The translations under genes were made by a program, and so were the position numbers. A stretch of 64,000 bases of DNA from Stichopus chloronotus (taxonomy: Eukaryota > Echinodermata > Holothuroidea > Aspidochirotida > Stichopodidae): assembly GCA_021234535.1 (NCBI GenBank), contig SFZH01000008.1, forward strand, positions 3,348,001 to 3,412,000, in the 5' to 3' direction. Positions 24,001-37,300 of this stretch are shown one piece after another; the first letter of the stretch is position 1, and each line of letters begins with the position of its first letter. The notes under the pieces were generated by a model. It did not search any database. It was given only the letters and a program-made list of their open reading frames with translations, and was not told where the DNA came from.

Positions 24001-25599
24001 GACATTTGTGTAGGGGTGGAACCCCTGTTGGGGGGTTCAGGGGCAAGTTCCCGGAAAATTGGGGTTCCTAGCACATCAAAGGGGTAAAATTGTGCAGCTG
24101 AGCACAAAAAATGTAACTGAAAACTCGCCACAATATTTGAAAAATCAATCACGAAAGCTTAACACTAGGCTATTTGCCTTGTTGCAATATACAGTGCCTT
24201 TTTTAATGTGAAGAAGTGTCACCTGCAAAATGTCAGAGACGAGTGAAACTTGAGCCTGATATTGCGCTTAATATATATGCAATAGGCCTAGAATGTCTTG
24301 ATCATAGACCACTATACACTGTCAACTACTACAAGCTGTGCTACTTACAAACAGCTCTGCGAGTTTGCCGTAAAAATCCTGGCATGTTTCCAAGAAAAGT
24401 TTGTAACTGCTAAAATGTGAACACCTGTCCCAAAATGGACATCGCATTCATAATACTCAAATTCAGCCACCGGTACCTGTTGCGGCTATGACATTTGCAC
24501 CCAACTTTTTCATCCCTGATAACTGTGACCATTAACAGGCAGCAGAAATCTGCAGCAAAAACAAAGTTAAAAATAAAAGTTGTCCCCCATATTTCAAAAT
24601 GGTTTAATCGAGGCAATTTTTTTACTGCGTGTAACGTTACCTTTTCCAGAAAGGCGTTTGGCGCTACCATTGCATCTGTGTGTAGGACTGTTAATGTAAA
24701 GAAGGTACAAAGGTCAAGCCATGCCGCGTGGGTCTGTTGCGCCGCTATCAACTGTGTGTATGCTGTGTACATACGAACCTACTGTATGAAAGCACTCTTT
24801 TCTCATTAATTGCACAGAGAATCTTGTACTGAGTTCGGAGGAAAAAAAAAAACCACTGAAACCGACAGAGATGAAATTGTGCACGAGTTCCACGTGAATC
24901 ATCCTTGGGCACTAGCACTGTGGTTCATAGGGTGTGTAGGGCAGCTGAAGTGTGCCTAAAAGCAAACTGGCGATAATTTCTGGTTACTTGCGTGGTCGTG
25001 GGGGATATACTGGACATCGTGGTTTATTGGCATAGAGGTAACATGCGCTATTTGCCTATGTGAGTATTGTAAGAAATAGAGATCAACAGAGCTTCTTTTA
25101 ATGTTTGTTTAACAGCATTTTCCCTGTTCTCCCTCATTTATTTTGTTTCTCTGAAGATTTCCCCGTTTTTTTCCCGTTTTTCATTAAAAAAAAAAGTGTC
25201 CTGACACGCAGGATTTCCCGCGAGCGTCGCCGATTTCCCACAAACCAGGTTCGACATGTTCGCAAGGTTTTCCAACCCTGCTAACAGTAAGGATTTGTGA
25301 CATCATATGAATTTGTAGTGTTTTCTACTCCAGGTAATGGCAGCTGGATTTCCCCTCCAGAGGACGGGACACCCTCCGTCCACCCACATGAGCCGGCCTC
25401 CAAAAATCTTTGGTTGTTTAACATCAAGGAAGATCCTTATGAATACTTTGACCTCTCGGAGAGTCGGTCGGACATTGTCAAGCAACTGTTGGGGCGTCTT
25501 GAGTATTATTACCAGGGATCTGTACCAGTAAACTACCCAGATGGTGATATTAGGGCTGATCCAGCATTGCATAATAATACATGGAGTAACTGGGAGTAG
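15043..25599 (+). CDS. ARSB: arylsulfatase B-like (N-acetylgalactosamine 4-sulfatase family)
   Basis: Seven exons: 15043-15294, 17563-17749, 18847-19043, 21327-21534, 22415-22664, 23499-23662 and 25334-25599. All splice sites are GT/AG, phases agree, and they give 507 aa (human ARSB about 533). Residues 1-22 form a signal peptide (ends ANIAVA before KPPHIVF). The alkaline-phosphatase-fold active site is complete: D33 and D34 (metal), C71 in CTPTR (converted to formylglycine), R75, K125 and H127 (VGKWHLG), H224, D282-N283 and K300. The family removes 4-sulfate from GalNAc-4-sulfate in dermatan/chondroitin sulfate, in lysosomes or secreted. The length and C-terminal LWLFNI...DPYEYFDLS block fit ARSB rather than the longer ARSI/ARSJ, but invertebrates have many paralogues, so the exact substrate is uncertain. 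No frame breaks are seen; introns carry several transposon relics. Confidence 0.95.
16940..17115 (+). repeat. AGGTCA-type repeat unit in ARSB intron 1
   Basis: One diverged unit: GGAGGTGAAAGGTCATTTGGGGTCA at about 17024, followed by a 'gtgaatatcttgttaaatcacaatacctcaagga' type tail and 'cttggacagac'. It shares block order with the better copies at 23130 and 48060. Confidence 0.6.
19142..19870 (+). repeat. AGGTCA-type repeat array with hairpin head, ARSB intron 3
   Basis: It opens with a hairpin: GATTCCTTGCC (19144-19154) and GGCAAGGAATC (19162-19172) are perfect 11-bp arms. Then come a GT-rich segment and units with half-site clusters near 19311, 19451 and 19770, each followed by 'aaaatctt..(a)cacgatatct' blocks. 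A second, damaged head (gattccttgctgaaggcagaagg) occurs at about 19589. The orientation matches ARSB transcription. Confidence 0.75.
19868..20290 (+). repeat. dispersed intronic repeat, copy 1
   Basis: This segment is collinear with 59645-60020. Both contain 'aagattgttttct', 'cttga/tata..aatat..gaccatgagtaaaa', 'atacatgtttgaatggatgta', 'aagctccattatt/gttgatt' and 'gcagtgcaggtt' in the same order. I found no terminal repeats or coding capacity, so the class is unknown (SINE- or MITE-like length). Confidence 0.65.
20400..20810 (+). repeat. AGGTCA-type repeat array, ARSB intron 3
   Basis: The array begins with 'ggcaaggaatcacaaagc..ttttggctttct', also seen at about 56538. A full half-site cluster follows at about 20447 (AGGTCA, AGGTCA, AGGTCA, then AGGTTT) with the 'gaagatctatgaaccaagatgtctcagcagttgaatgttgctgacctt' type tail, then a shorter cluster at about 20710. 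Confidence 0.75.
22965..23300 (+). repeat. best-preserved AGGTCA-type repeat, ARSB intron 5
   Basis: The half-site AGGTCA occurs at 23136, 23143, 23153 and 23163, with spacers A, TTTG and CCAG. That is a DR1 followed by two DR4 direct repeats on one strand. The next unit has AGGTCA at 23279 and 23286, so the unit length is 143 bp. Each cluster is followed by 'cttgtaaacacgatatctcaagaagggtaaccatgactgatctcatatttggtatg'-type sequence. The head (aatgcaaaaggcagaaggaatctatgcgatg) is at about 22973. Confidence 0.85.
23938..25280. mobile_element. non-autonomous hAT DNA transposon in ARSB intron 6 (1,343 bp)
   Basis: Both ends carry the 19-bp perfect inverted repeat CAGGGTTGGAAAACCTTGC. The flanking 8-mers CCAACAGG (23930-23937) and CTAACAGT (25281-25288) agree at 6 of 8 positions, consistent with an old hAT target duplication. 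The subterminal regions hold repeated TTTCCCGC motifs (near 23963, 23994 and 25212, with variants near 25157 and 25231), likely transposase-binding repeats. Open frames inside (120 and 104 codons) show no transposase similarity. The element lies only about 50 bp upstream of the last ARSB exon's acceptor. Confidence 0.85.
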
Positions 25600-27347
25600 A
25601 TTATGCAGCCCGTTATGAAACTCTGATGAGTTACTCAAGTTGTAAGTGTATTAGGGCTGTCAAATGGTCGCGTTACCTGATAAAATATTTCCACAATTGT
25701 GAGATGACTTTGGAATGTTAAAGGTCCTTTGCACCTACCCAAAATATATTTTAAATCCACTAGGAATGTTACCACATTTGACGCCCCTTTACATCTATCA
25801 GAAGGGTTACAGTCTTATTCAATGTAGACATGGGCTAGAACCTAGTATGAAAAATTTTGGAGAGTGAACTGGTCTTTTCTTTAATGCTCATAGCCTTTAG
25901 AAAGATGTGACTACTGAGGGGAATGTTCTGTCTGTCAGCTGTGTGGAGAGTCAGTGCTTCTTGATGCTTTGGAACTGGTGTCATGTATAAAGGTGTCATA
26001 AAAGGTATGTGCATGCAGATGTGTTAGCTACTGCTCAACATCTAGTACTTGCATAGAAAATACTTTAATGAGTTATGCCCAAAAATTGAGCCACTTTCCT
26101 TCAAAGCATGCTGCAATACACATGACCTATGAGATTGCCAGTATCTCTTGAAGAATAAGTCTCTAATTTTGAAAAACATCACTGCCAAATGTTGCAAAGA
26201 TATTGAACACAGCTCATGAACTCGTACTTAATATTTCAGAGAAGTTTTTCTTGAGTGTAGCAGGCCTACCTTTATCAGACTCTCTTGAAAGGTTTATATT
26301 TTCATTGAAAAATTCAAAGGCTTTCATGTAAAATAGTTCTATGATGCATTCCGTACTGCAAGAGATTAAACCAACATTTTAGTCATATGACTCTTTTACC
26401 GTTTTCATAAATTTATTTTTGTAATATGTACTGATGCATTCTGGATATTGTTAAAGTAACATTTATTATTTTGCTGTGTGAGTTTACACAAGGGGTCATA
26501 GCCAACGAGGGTGATGTTCAGTGTTTACAGTTGTTGAAATGGTCTCTCAAGATTACATCTGGTAATTTGAAAATCCCTTTTGGAATGAATTTGGCCTCAC
26601 CTAGGGCTTCTCACAAATTGCAATTTGAATACACTGGATCATGGTACTTCTTTGCTTCAGTACAGTACAGCTGAAATACATGTTGCCAGTAGTCTTTTTG
26701 GTAGGATTGAATTGTAGATCCACCTTTTGTAAATGAGTGAGAAACTATTGGACTTTTTCAAAGTGATGGTCTTATATCTGGGTGATGTATTTTTATGTAT
26801 TAATTTTTGTAGTGATGTTCATTCAAAACATCTGTATCCTTTTTCCCTTGTGTAGTTGAAACAAATCTTTAAAAAAGGGTCAAATAATTGAAATTTATTG
26901 ATCTTCTCTTTATTTTGCTATCTCCTGCTAGCTAGACAGTACTTTTCATAAGATTACAAAGTATCTGTCTGACATTCTGCCAGCTGGTACATTTATGAAG
27001 AAAAGCTCCAGTTGTACTCTGAGTTATTCTTGTGACAAGAGTGGATTGGATAGGCTGTGCATGGAGATGGTTTGTATCCTCTTATTAACATAGCCAAGTG
27101 GCCCCTGACCCCCAACTCAAGTCTTGTGGGTTCGAAAACTCAGCAAGCCTGGCAAGGCTGCGGAGAACGAAGCAACCTCGCTCTCCTGTAGATACTGTAT
27201 CCACAGAGCAGGGGTCCTTGCTCTGTGGACGGCAATATGTAGGCCTTTTTACTGCCAACATCCCTCATCTCGCCAAAGTCTCTAGCTATTCTATCATCAT
27301 CACATTGTCATAAATCAATTTAATTTGTGAGTTAGAGCAACAATAAA
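25600..27347 (+). other. ARSB 3' untranslated region (probable)
   Basis: After the TAG at 25597-25599 no further coding exon is needed. The first canonical AATAAA I see on the plus strand is at 27342-27347, followed by a CT/GT-rich stretch (27375-27410). The 3'UTR would then be about 1.75 kb. A shorter transcript using a variant signal cannot be excluded. Confidence 0.5.
27342..27347 (+). terminator. candidate poly(A) signal of ARSB
   Basis: AATAAA within 'gcaacaataaagagaac', with a pyrimidine-rich downstream element within 60 bp. It lies about 215 bp from the opposing FTSJ1 candidate signal. Confidence 0.5.
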
Positions 27348-27562
27348 GAGAACTTTGATCATCAAATTAAATTGATCTCTGTCTTGGATGTCTCTCTCTT
27401 TCTCTCTCTGATGGCTGTGAACTTTCTCTGTAACTGCTTCAACTATACACCATTACACTGTCATGCCAATAACAACCAAGCCGCTTGGAAGATTGAATGT
27501 AAAATCTATTCCAAACAACATATCTGACAAGGAGGCCGCGTTGTTCTGCCACGGAAAATATT

Positions 27563-27568
27563 TTTATT
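27563..27568 (-). terminator. candidate poly(A) signal of FTSJ1
   Basis: Plus-strand TTTATT is AATAAA on the minus strand, about 790 nt downstream of the FTSJ1 stop codon. It is the first clear canonical signal found in that direction. Confidence 0.45.
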
Positions 27569-27935
27569 GAGTGATAGAAAACATGCCCTTCCATCAGGGT
27601 TTCTCAGCCAGTAGAGAATGTATTGCCAAAAAGCGATTGTGTTTAGAGTTGCATTTAGACTAAGGGGTTAGGTTTGTGAAATAAAAGTTTAGTCACCGAT
27701 TTTTGTATGAATATTTTCAACCTATTTCTAAACTTTACTTCACAATTTACCTTTATCCAAATACCCCAATGACAATAATTTTCCTACATTTTTACCTGTT
27801 CCATTACCTGGATACTACTCCATGGCCTTCAGTGCTTCTAAGCAAAAATGTGCCTGATGATCTGTCACCCTACAATACATAGCAACGACATATCATGCAC
27901 CAGAAGTCACGACTATGATACACAATAAACAACAG

Positions 27936-27957
27936 CAAACAAACAAACAAACAAACA
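27936..27957 (+). repeat. (CAAA)n microsatellite
   Basis: Five to six CAAA units in the presumed FTSJ1 3'UTR. Confidence 0.95.
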
Positions 27958-28353
27958 ATGTTTCTACACTGTGGTCTCGTCATGTCGAAGGAGTTGCTAT
28001 TTGACTTCCTGGTGTGACATGTAAACTGCTAAGGATTCACAGTGTGACTAGTGCAGCTCTACCATGATAACAAAGCATCTGAAATACCTGCTCTAGATTC
28101 AAAATACTAATGAAGAAATGTTTGCACTTGTCTGTGAGAATAGAATCCTTTCCAAACACTGCATGGTGCAGGAAATTTTTTAGCCGCAGTCATGGTAAGG
28201 GTAATAGCGCCCACTGAGATAATTCCCCTGAGGCTGTGGTCAGTTCAAGTGGGGATACTGTAGCAGGAAAACAAGCTCCAGGGTTGCTCCCTCACCAGGT
28301 TATCAGGTTTCCTTTTGTTCTTCAGATTACTTCAAAATGACAAATATTATTCA

Positions 28354-31300
28354 TCAAGAGTGAGCGTCTGTAGTATTTATTTCATCCACGTTGCTACTTG
28401 ACTGCTTGTCAATAGATGATGTATTCTCATTTGCAGCCATGGCAACGGCCCCTTCTGGAATCCTCTCTGGGTTTTTCATTTGCATGTCTTTCTGCTTCAG
28501 TGCTTTTGCAGTTTTGTATGGAGGGTTTATAGGGGCTTGGGTAGGTGGTAATGTAGTGTATCCATCTCCTGCTTCCAGCTGCAAAATATAGAACAATCCA
28601 ATGTCCTGTACATTAAATAGTACAGTAACAACTTCATCAAAGGCCACCAACATACTTTAACCCAATTATGAAATGTGTCAGGATATTCAATGAGTCATGG
28701 TGTAATATAAATCAATCAATACTTTTGTCAGAAATGAACTGCATTTTCTTATTTACAGTGCATTCTATTCGTCTACGGAAGAACATCATAAGTCTTCTCA
28801 AATCATCTAAAGAAAGGTCCAAAATTTGTCTGTGCAGCCTGCACCTCATCATCATCAATTTGACAGAAAACAAGTTTACTAATCCCCAATTTTATAGGAG
28901 AAACCAATCAAATTTAATCCGGTACTACATCTTTGCTTTAAACGGATAATGGGGAATTGATTACACAACATTTTGTTTCTTCAATTACTGTTACAGCTAT
29001 GAACTTTAAAGGCAGTGACTCATCACCCTATATAGTTCCAATTCTCCCAATCACTCCTAGTCACTCCCACACCCTTTAACTTCTGCTTGTGCATAAACGA
29101 TCCTAGTTTTAAACAGCATATCCTGATGACCATACATGGGCCACATGTGCAATCAATATATTGTGCCCCTGTTTATGCTGTGTAATATGAGCTACTCTGC
29201 ATCTGTCAAATTTATTGTCAGTCAAAGAGCAGAACCATTGATAATTTTGCTTACCCCTAGCCAAAATGTACTGTAGCTTGTGGTGAAGAGTGACTGCCTT
29301 TATTTCTTTGGGACTTTTTATCCACTTTCAAGCCATCAAAAAGCAATAAACCAACAACATTTGATAAATGATTAAGGACAGAAAAATTAAAAAAAGGTAT
29401 CAATTACAGCATGATGAAGCAAAGAAAGTTTCCTGATCATGTAAAATAAAATTGTGCACAGTTGCCTGACACTGTACGAGGCTCTTGTTTGTAAAAACTG
29501 TTTGGTGATGTGTCCATGTATCTACAACATATGCTGTCATCACCTGTGTAAAGTTAAAGAAGTAATAAGTGTTTTTCAAAAGGTTGAATATGTCTTTGCG
29601 GTGCTAACTTTGAAAGAATACAGAAGACCTCTCCTATAGATAAAAGTTACCTGCAGGGGGTATGTTTTGTCCGAGTCATAGGCACTGAGATCACCGCATG
29701 CTAAGAAAGGAACGATCACTCGGTTTGGACCTTCCAGATTGTTGAAGTTTGCATCTGAAGGGAATTACAAGAAAAAAATAACATACATTAAATACCTTGA
29801 TATTAAAGGTCATGTGACATAAAAATCACATTTTGGAGTATTGGGTGTATTAATCATTGAAAATGTTGAAAACAGCCACAAATTCCATCAAAATTCATCA
29901 AATATTGACAATTGTACAAGCAGATTCCTGTATCACACCTGTGTCATGAATAAACATCTAGCAAAATATGAAAATTTGTGACATCAAGAGATGGACTCCA
30001 ATGATATGTGGTATGTTATCCCTTGTTTACTTTACCTTTTTCTGCAAGGACAACATATAATTCTATATGCCCAGTGGGTTTTATTTTAGGAGCATACATC
30101 TTCTTCAAAAATATTGGTATCACTTACCAGTGTGAAAACCATTAATTAGGAAATTAAGAGACAAATCACAATACGTAAAGTGTTAACGTAAGAAATACTG
30201 TCACTGTGCAACGCTCATTCTCATCTGTTTTGCACTTTAATCAAACTTTGAAAAGTTGTATCTCAAAAACAGTAACAGATATGAACAAAATTCCAAAGGA
30301 TTGTCATTCAGGGTTTCACTCTGCAACTTCTGAATGAAGCCAGCTCTTTTGTAGGTGCAAAACAAACAACCTTTAATAACATTTTCACATGTTAAAAATA
30401 TATGTTATTAACAAAGGTACTATCTATTGCTGGTAACATGGATGAAATTAAGCAATGTTGATCAAATTGTTCATTATGTGTTGCTAGGCTTGAAACAAAA
30501 GCAGATTGTATGAAAATGCTGTAGACCAAACAGCTCCATACCTTATACTTATATGTGCAAGAAAAAAAACAGAATGCACAAATGAATTGTGGTTTCGATG
30601 ACTTCATTATGACGATTTTGATGAATCTGATACATGGTGACTGATATGCATCATGTCTCAACTTGCACAACTGCATATCACAGTGATGCAACACCTAGAC
30701 ATTACACTTGAGATCTGTCCAGTCTTCCCTCCCTGAGATACCATGTTTACAAGGTTTCCATAATTTAAGTGCTGTTGACACCAGATAACCTCCACTAATA
30801 TCAATATGGTTCCTCTACGCAATGTGATGCACCTACACATTACACATGAGATCTGGCCAAGTTTCATTCGTGAGATACCGTGTTTAAAAGGTTTTACAAT
30901 TTGATGGCTGTTGACTCCAAATGACCTTTGACCTCCACTAAAAACAACTCAATCTCAAAGTGGTTCACGTACATACCACATATGAGATCTGTCCAAGCTT
31001 CCCTTCTTGAGATACCATGTTTACTCATTTTCCACAATCTGACCACTGTTGACCCCAAATGACCTTTGACCTGCACTTAAAACAATAGGGTTCTTCTACT
31101 CAATATGGCGCATTTACAAACTACGTATGAGCTCCTTCTCAGCTTCTCTTCTTGAGATATCACGTTTACATAGTAGGGCATAATGCACATACATGCAAAT
31201 ACATACACACACACTTATACATGATTACAAAGGTTTCGACTATCATTGAAACGAAAATAAGAGACATGAAACCTTACAACTTTCAAGAGAATATAAATTT

Positions 31301-34300
31301 CTACCTTGGAATCTGAACATTTATAGAATTTTGCATAAATCAAGTGGATCTTTGCACAATGGCAGTTATCAACACTTCCTCATAGGAATTAAATATTTAA
31401 GTAACTATGGGAGAGTTGCTCCATTACCAATGTTATTTGACAAATGGTGTCATTCAATGTCTAAATTCTAAATATTTTAAGTCTGTCTGGCACCATTGCA
31501 GGTGTCAGAATACATGCAACTTCTTGGCTGTTCATTAGATCTATGTAGGCTTGGGTACTTCTCTCTTCATGATATTTGGGCCTTTCTCAATTACTACAGA
31601 TATTCTATGACAATATCTTGACTGGATTTGATTACTTTCAGCAATTTCATTTGTTTAAATTAATTAAATATTATATTTTGAATTATTTTTTTTTTAGTCC
31701 TTGTGATGCCACTGGCAGCTATTAATATTCCAAGCTTGATTAAGTTGACACTTTTGTAAGAAAGAGGCTTGGAAAATCTTGTCAAATAATATTCTATCAA
31801 TTGTAAGCTACATTTTGTCTTCAGTATCCAGTTTTTCTATTGGAATAATCCTGGTATAATGTCGTGTCCACATCCCCTGAATAGCTGCAGTTCTATATTT
31901 GTGATGATGCTACCTATTTATTGTTCATCACTTATGATGAAGCACTATGTGAGAGACCTCTGTCTTTCGTTGCTACAAGCAAGAGAGGGACACAAATTCT
32001 GCTTTCCTTAGGACAGTGTCAGATGTCCTTAGAATGGCCATGTTAACAACAAAATGGACATATCCACTGAACTAACCATAATGATGGTCCAGTAAAGGGT
32101 TGGACATATTTGGTATGTACCCCTTGGGTGGAGCATAGTTCTGGCAAACAACAAAAGATTCTGAAATGAAACAGAAAAATTGATTTAATATATTTCAAAT
32201 TCCTCTGAGTGAAAGAACTACTCACAGGCTACACACTGAGCACTGTGCATTTCAGTTGTTACTATTCATGACCCACTCAAGTTTAAAAACAATGATTTCA
32301 AAATTTGACACAATCTGAAATCTTTGCATCTCTTGACACTACTTCTTTTTAATTGATCAATAACATATAAAGGTAAACAACAAAACTGACAATACTTAGT
32401 CATTCACAAACAAACAGGTCCCATGGCTCCGCTTGCTTGTACTCACCAATGCTAGAGTTTCTGCTACTCTTTGGTTTGGCAACTGTGACATTTGGAAAAA
32501 ATATCTTCAGCTGAGAATACAGTAATGTTACATCCTTGCCACGAAAGATCTGAAGGGAGAACATTTACCGACCATTTTACTTCACTAAGCAACATCAATG
32601 TTGATTTTCCTGATGATTCAAAAACCTTTTGGGAACTTATTCCAAAAGGAAGTCACAATAACTTTTCTCTTTCCACATTTCAGTATACATAATTAAGTAA
32701 AAAAAGTAACTAATTAAATGTACAAAGTTTTCAAGTTGCTGCTGCAAAAATTGCCAATGCAGAATTAAATTGGCGAATGAATTCTGATACAAACTATGAA
32801 AAGAATTGTCGTCTCAAAACTGTGTAAATTTATTACAATTTTCACGCATCACTCCAAAAACTCATTATTGCTGCCAGAGGGCATTTAGTCCACTTTATAA
32901 GCATGTTTTGCTGATCACTAAATTTACATCTCTGTATCAAACATATTGACACATACACACAGCAGTCATCACAACATAGTAAAACTTGAAACATTAAAAA
33001 CCTTGCAACATGTTGCCAATTTAATTGTGGTCCATATTAATATATGGGAGTCTACAGCCTTCTGCAAACTTTTATTTTTAGAAACCACTACCAACAAAAG
33101 CTGAAAATGCCCGCCCCCCATCTCACTTCCACATTCAACATTCTTCCATGTAAACACAATCCCTGAAATTTGTCAGTTCTTTTTAGTTTCCTCTGCATAC
33201 CATGTCATAGACAGGAGAAGTCCAACAGTACTAACCAATCAGCAATATTTACTGTCAAGTTCGATGATTCTGACACAAAAACCGCAGGCTGTGAGACATT
33301 CACTCCGTCATGGAACAAACTGTGTAAACTAATGGTTTACTTAGCTTAAAAAGGTCATGTATTTAGGTACATATCTCATGTGCTATATTTGCAACAAATA
33401 CTGATGAATTAGGTGTATATACCTTGCTACTGTGATACACATGCAGCCATATTACAGCAGAGGTTTGATATATGAATATCTTTCCGTGATACGGGCAGTA
33501 CTATGATGTAGTCATCCACCTACCTTTGCTACAAATGTACCGCCTGGTTTCAGGACATGTGTGGTGATATTTAAGGCCTGGCGGAAGGTGAGGAATACAA
33601 GGAAATGTTAGATATCAAACTAGAGAAATCTTTAAACTTCACTAAATATTAAGTTTGTCAGACTGAGGAATTGTATGTGAATCAAAAGTCATTCAATCTG
33701 TTGATGTACAATGCAAGATGTCAAACCAACCTGAAGAGACTCAAACATATAAGGGTGACCTTCATACCACAAATAAACCATTTCTTGTTACACATCACAA
33801 GCTGTTACTGTAACCGATACGCTGCAGGAACCATGACATGAGGCACATTTTTAGACTTACCGCAAGAAGGAGTTGAGCCTGGATGTATTCGTCAATATCG
33901 TGCAGACCAGTCACTAAAGTGCAACAACAGACACGTTACATGTCAGCTATGTTAGGGATGCTGATGGAACTAACAGTAGAGAATCTTAACAATATATACT
34001 GTACCCACACAAACTGTCCATCAGACAGAAATGAACAAAATTGCTTCCATAGATGCCATTTTTTATCCTGAGCATCTGGAGTTGATTACTTAATTTACAT
34101 TTGTGTATCAATCACCTCATCCAACATTCAACACATACAACATTCATGAAAGAGAGCCACAATTCATAATTCAGCAGTATAGCCCATAGACCGTCATAGC
34201 AAATGAGTCTGGAGCATTGTGCAAAAAACCTATTTAAAGATTTATTTCGCATGAAGCAAGGTACAGGAAGGTGAATCCCTGAAAACAGAATTTCTAATTT

Positions 34301-37300
34301 GCAAAGAAAAAATCTGTGACCATATTAAGGTATTTAGATGTGTCTAAGTTCCCAGCTCTACAACAGGGTTTAAGATATGCCTACTGGGTGACAGCAGCAA
34401 TGATTTGCTCAAATCAAAATGGATTGCATTGGAATGTGGACATGCTGAGGACTGCTTCAGAATGACTAAGCAGTTTCTGCCAAACATCAAACTATGTATG
34501 TTAAAGGAGCACATTGAGTTGATATTATATAATGTATGAGGATTCAGATGAATACAGTCACATGACAATGTTTATAATAAGCATCAGTTCTAAGCATTAA
34601 CTTCTAAATATGTTAGCTATGAAAACTGTCAAAATGTTTGAAGTTCTACCTTGTAACATACTGGCTGTGTGCACACAGTATAAATAAACCCTAAAGTGAA
34701 AAAATGTCTGGTCACGAATTTTCAAAATAAACTTTGAATCATTAATTATTCTTTAGCTAATCTTCAGCTTGGTGTGGCACATGGGGATTCTCTTAGTCTG
34801 GATATTTGCCATACGTATGTGAAGGAAACTTGTAAGATTAGAAAACCTTTACTTAAATTAGTTAATTTCACAAAACAACTCAATAAGCCCCTTCAAAGGT
34901 AATGTGAAGGTGGAAATACAACTTTCTTCATTTTTATACTGTACTCACCATCTGGTGCACCATCGCATACAACCAGATCTGCATGCTCTCCCTCAAAATG
35001 ACTCACAATTTCCCTGGCAGTCGACTCCTACAGAGGATTATCAATTGAAATATGTGATGACAAAGTCAAGATGAGGAAAAAGATTAAGTTACTGAAAACT
35101 GCAGATGAGCTGCCAAGTAAAGTTGCTCATAATTCAAGCAATAGTGTAAAAACATCTAAACTTGCATGAACTTCAATAAGATTAAGAGTCTTCCTAAAGG
35201 GAAAAAGGACATTCACAATGCACAACTATGGTACACAAAAGCTTGAAACATTGCTGAAAAACTCAGACTCACCTATAAACATCTACAAAAGCTTCATCTC
35301 CTCAAAGCATTATGCGTGGGGTTATGGAAGATGCATATTTTGAAAATTTGAAGGGTTGGGTGATCAAATTATTCTTGAGCAACAAATGACTGAATTTTTA
35401 TCTGTGAAGAGCTTAGTTCTTGAAAAGACATTTTCTTCCTTATCCTTCCACCATCCTTCTTTAATTTGAACAATTAATTATTCTGTGCCCATAAATATTG
35501 GTTTTAAATATATGATCTTTGTCTGTGGCACAAATACCGTATTTCCCTTTAATGTTGCCAAATGAATATGAAAACAACACTTCTTCCTGAAATGTCTTTT
35601 TTTTTAAATTCAACGAGACAAAAAAAAAGATAAAGTTCCCAGACTGTTACTGGATGTGTAGACACAAAAGAAAATACGTACAAACTTGAAAAATTGAAAA
35701 TCAAACTCTGAACAAGCAACCCTAAAATATCGTGTTTGTGCCTACCTTTGTGATATCACCTTGCATTTGGATGACTCCTGGGAGGGGTGCCATGGCCTGA
35801 AGATCGACAGCAACTATTTTTACAGCTGAATCATCATCCTCTCTGCACAAAACAATAAGGACAGAGAATATATTAGTCACACTCTGCATGTTGGAATGAT
35901 TATACAATTGATCATTTTGAAGTAATCACAGTTGTTTATCTTCCAAAAATCAAAATAAATCACAAGCAAAAACAAACAGGAGCATAGCCAGGCCTAGAAG
36001 AGGTCTATGGGGATGGGGCACCCCTTCTTTTTGGCCTAAAAAGGATCATGTTGATCATATTTACTACTAGACTTGAGTGCACCCTAGTATAGTTCTATGA
36101 TCTCACCGATGAATATTTGTCAACAACTTACATTTTGACATTGTGTCATTTTGATCATGTATGTCATTTTGATCATGTATGTACAATTGTTTTTGGAGTC
36201 AGAGAAGTAGCAAGTGCATGCAAAAATTACATATAATATATTAGATATTATATATTAGGTTGGACACATGCAGTCGAAAAGAGATGATTTTTTATGGAGT
36301 TTATCAATGATCGTATACTTTCAGAATACCTACCAGTGCAATGATTTTGGATTGGGACATGAGAGGTGAGAGAATTCCAACTTTTTATGTACAAAGTGTA
36401 GGCAATAAATTATAGACTGCGAAAGGGACACTACATTTACGAAAGGTAAATTTTGACCAAATATTGCACCATTTGACATATAGACACCTTCCAATTCCTT
36501 TTTTTTTTCAAAGGGGGTCACCCCATCTCCATTGACCCCCTCACACTGGACTGTGCTTCATAAATTGTGAAAAGTCACTTTCACCTCACTTTTGGAGATG
36601 AATCCACGCACATAGCTGAACATACCTTTAAACTCCACTTTTTCATTGGTGAATAATGACCCATTGTAAGCTTGAAAATTCAGTTAGCTGGTTGAACACT
36701 ATCTAATGCAACGAAGCAACACAGAACCGGATTGGAATTTCGCTTCTTTTTTTGGGGGGGGGGGGGGAAGAAATGCCAAGGCAGAACATGAGCTGAGCTT
36801 AATGCATGCTCCTGAGGTTAAACATTTCCAACTTTCTTAAAAAATGGAAATGACCCACTTTCAAGTGGTAGAATTGGCTAACCTTTAAATAGTAACATGA
36901 CAGAATATTAGTTCGTACTGGCAAAAGCTTAAGTTGGCATTAACAACCAATAATTATTGGTGCCTTTTTTTTTCTGTTCAGCATAACGGTTGGAAAAAAT
37001 AGAGGAACATTGCTTCTAGAATCCATGACATTGTTTAATATCCAAGGTTTTGATTGACAGTTCAGGAGGTGTATTGCCAGTGTGTTCTGCCTGAAACAAA
37101 TATGCCAAACATTTTGCTGCGGATTCCATCCCCTTGCTGCATACTCTTATCAAGGAGCTGTCTGAGTAACAGCTCCCTGCTTGTATACTACGAGTAAGCA
37201 ACAGGCGCATGTATGGCTCACTGAAACCTTGAATAAAAAATTTCACACCTTTGTGGACACCTTGTTTCCATTGAGTTGTTGATCTGTTTCATTTTAGTTT

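Noticed and set aside
24410..24809. Overlapping 120- and 104-codon frames on both strands
   Set aside because: Interior of the 23938-25280 hAT element; no hAT transposase motif could be found on either strand.
27936..27957. Regular (CAAA) array considered as CRISPR-like
   Set aside because: Plain microsatellite without spacers in a eukaryotic 3'UTR.
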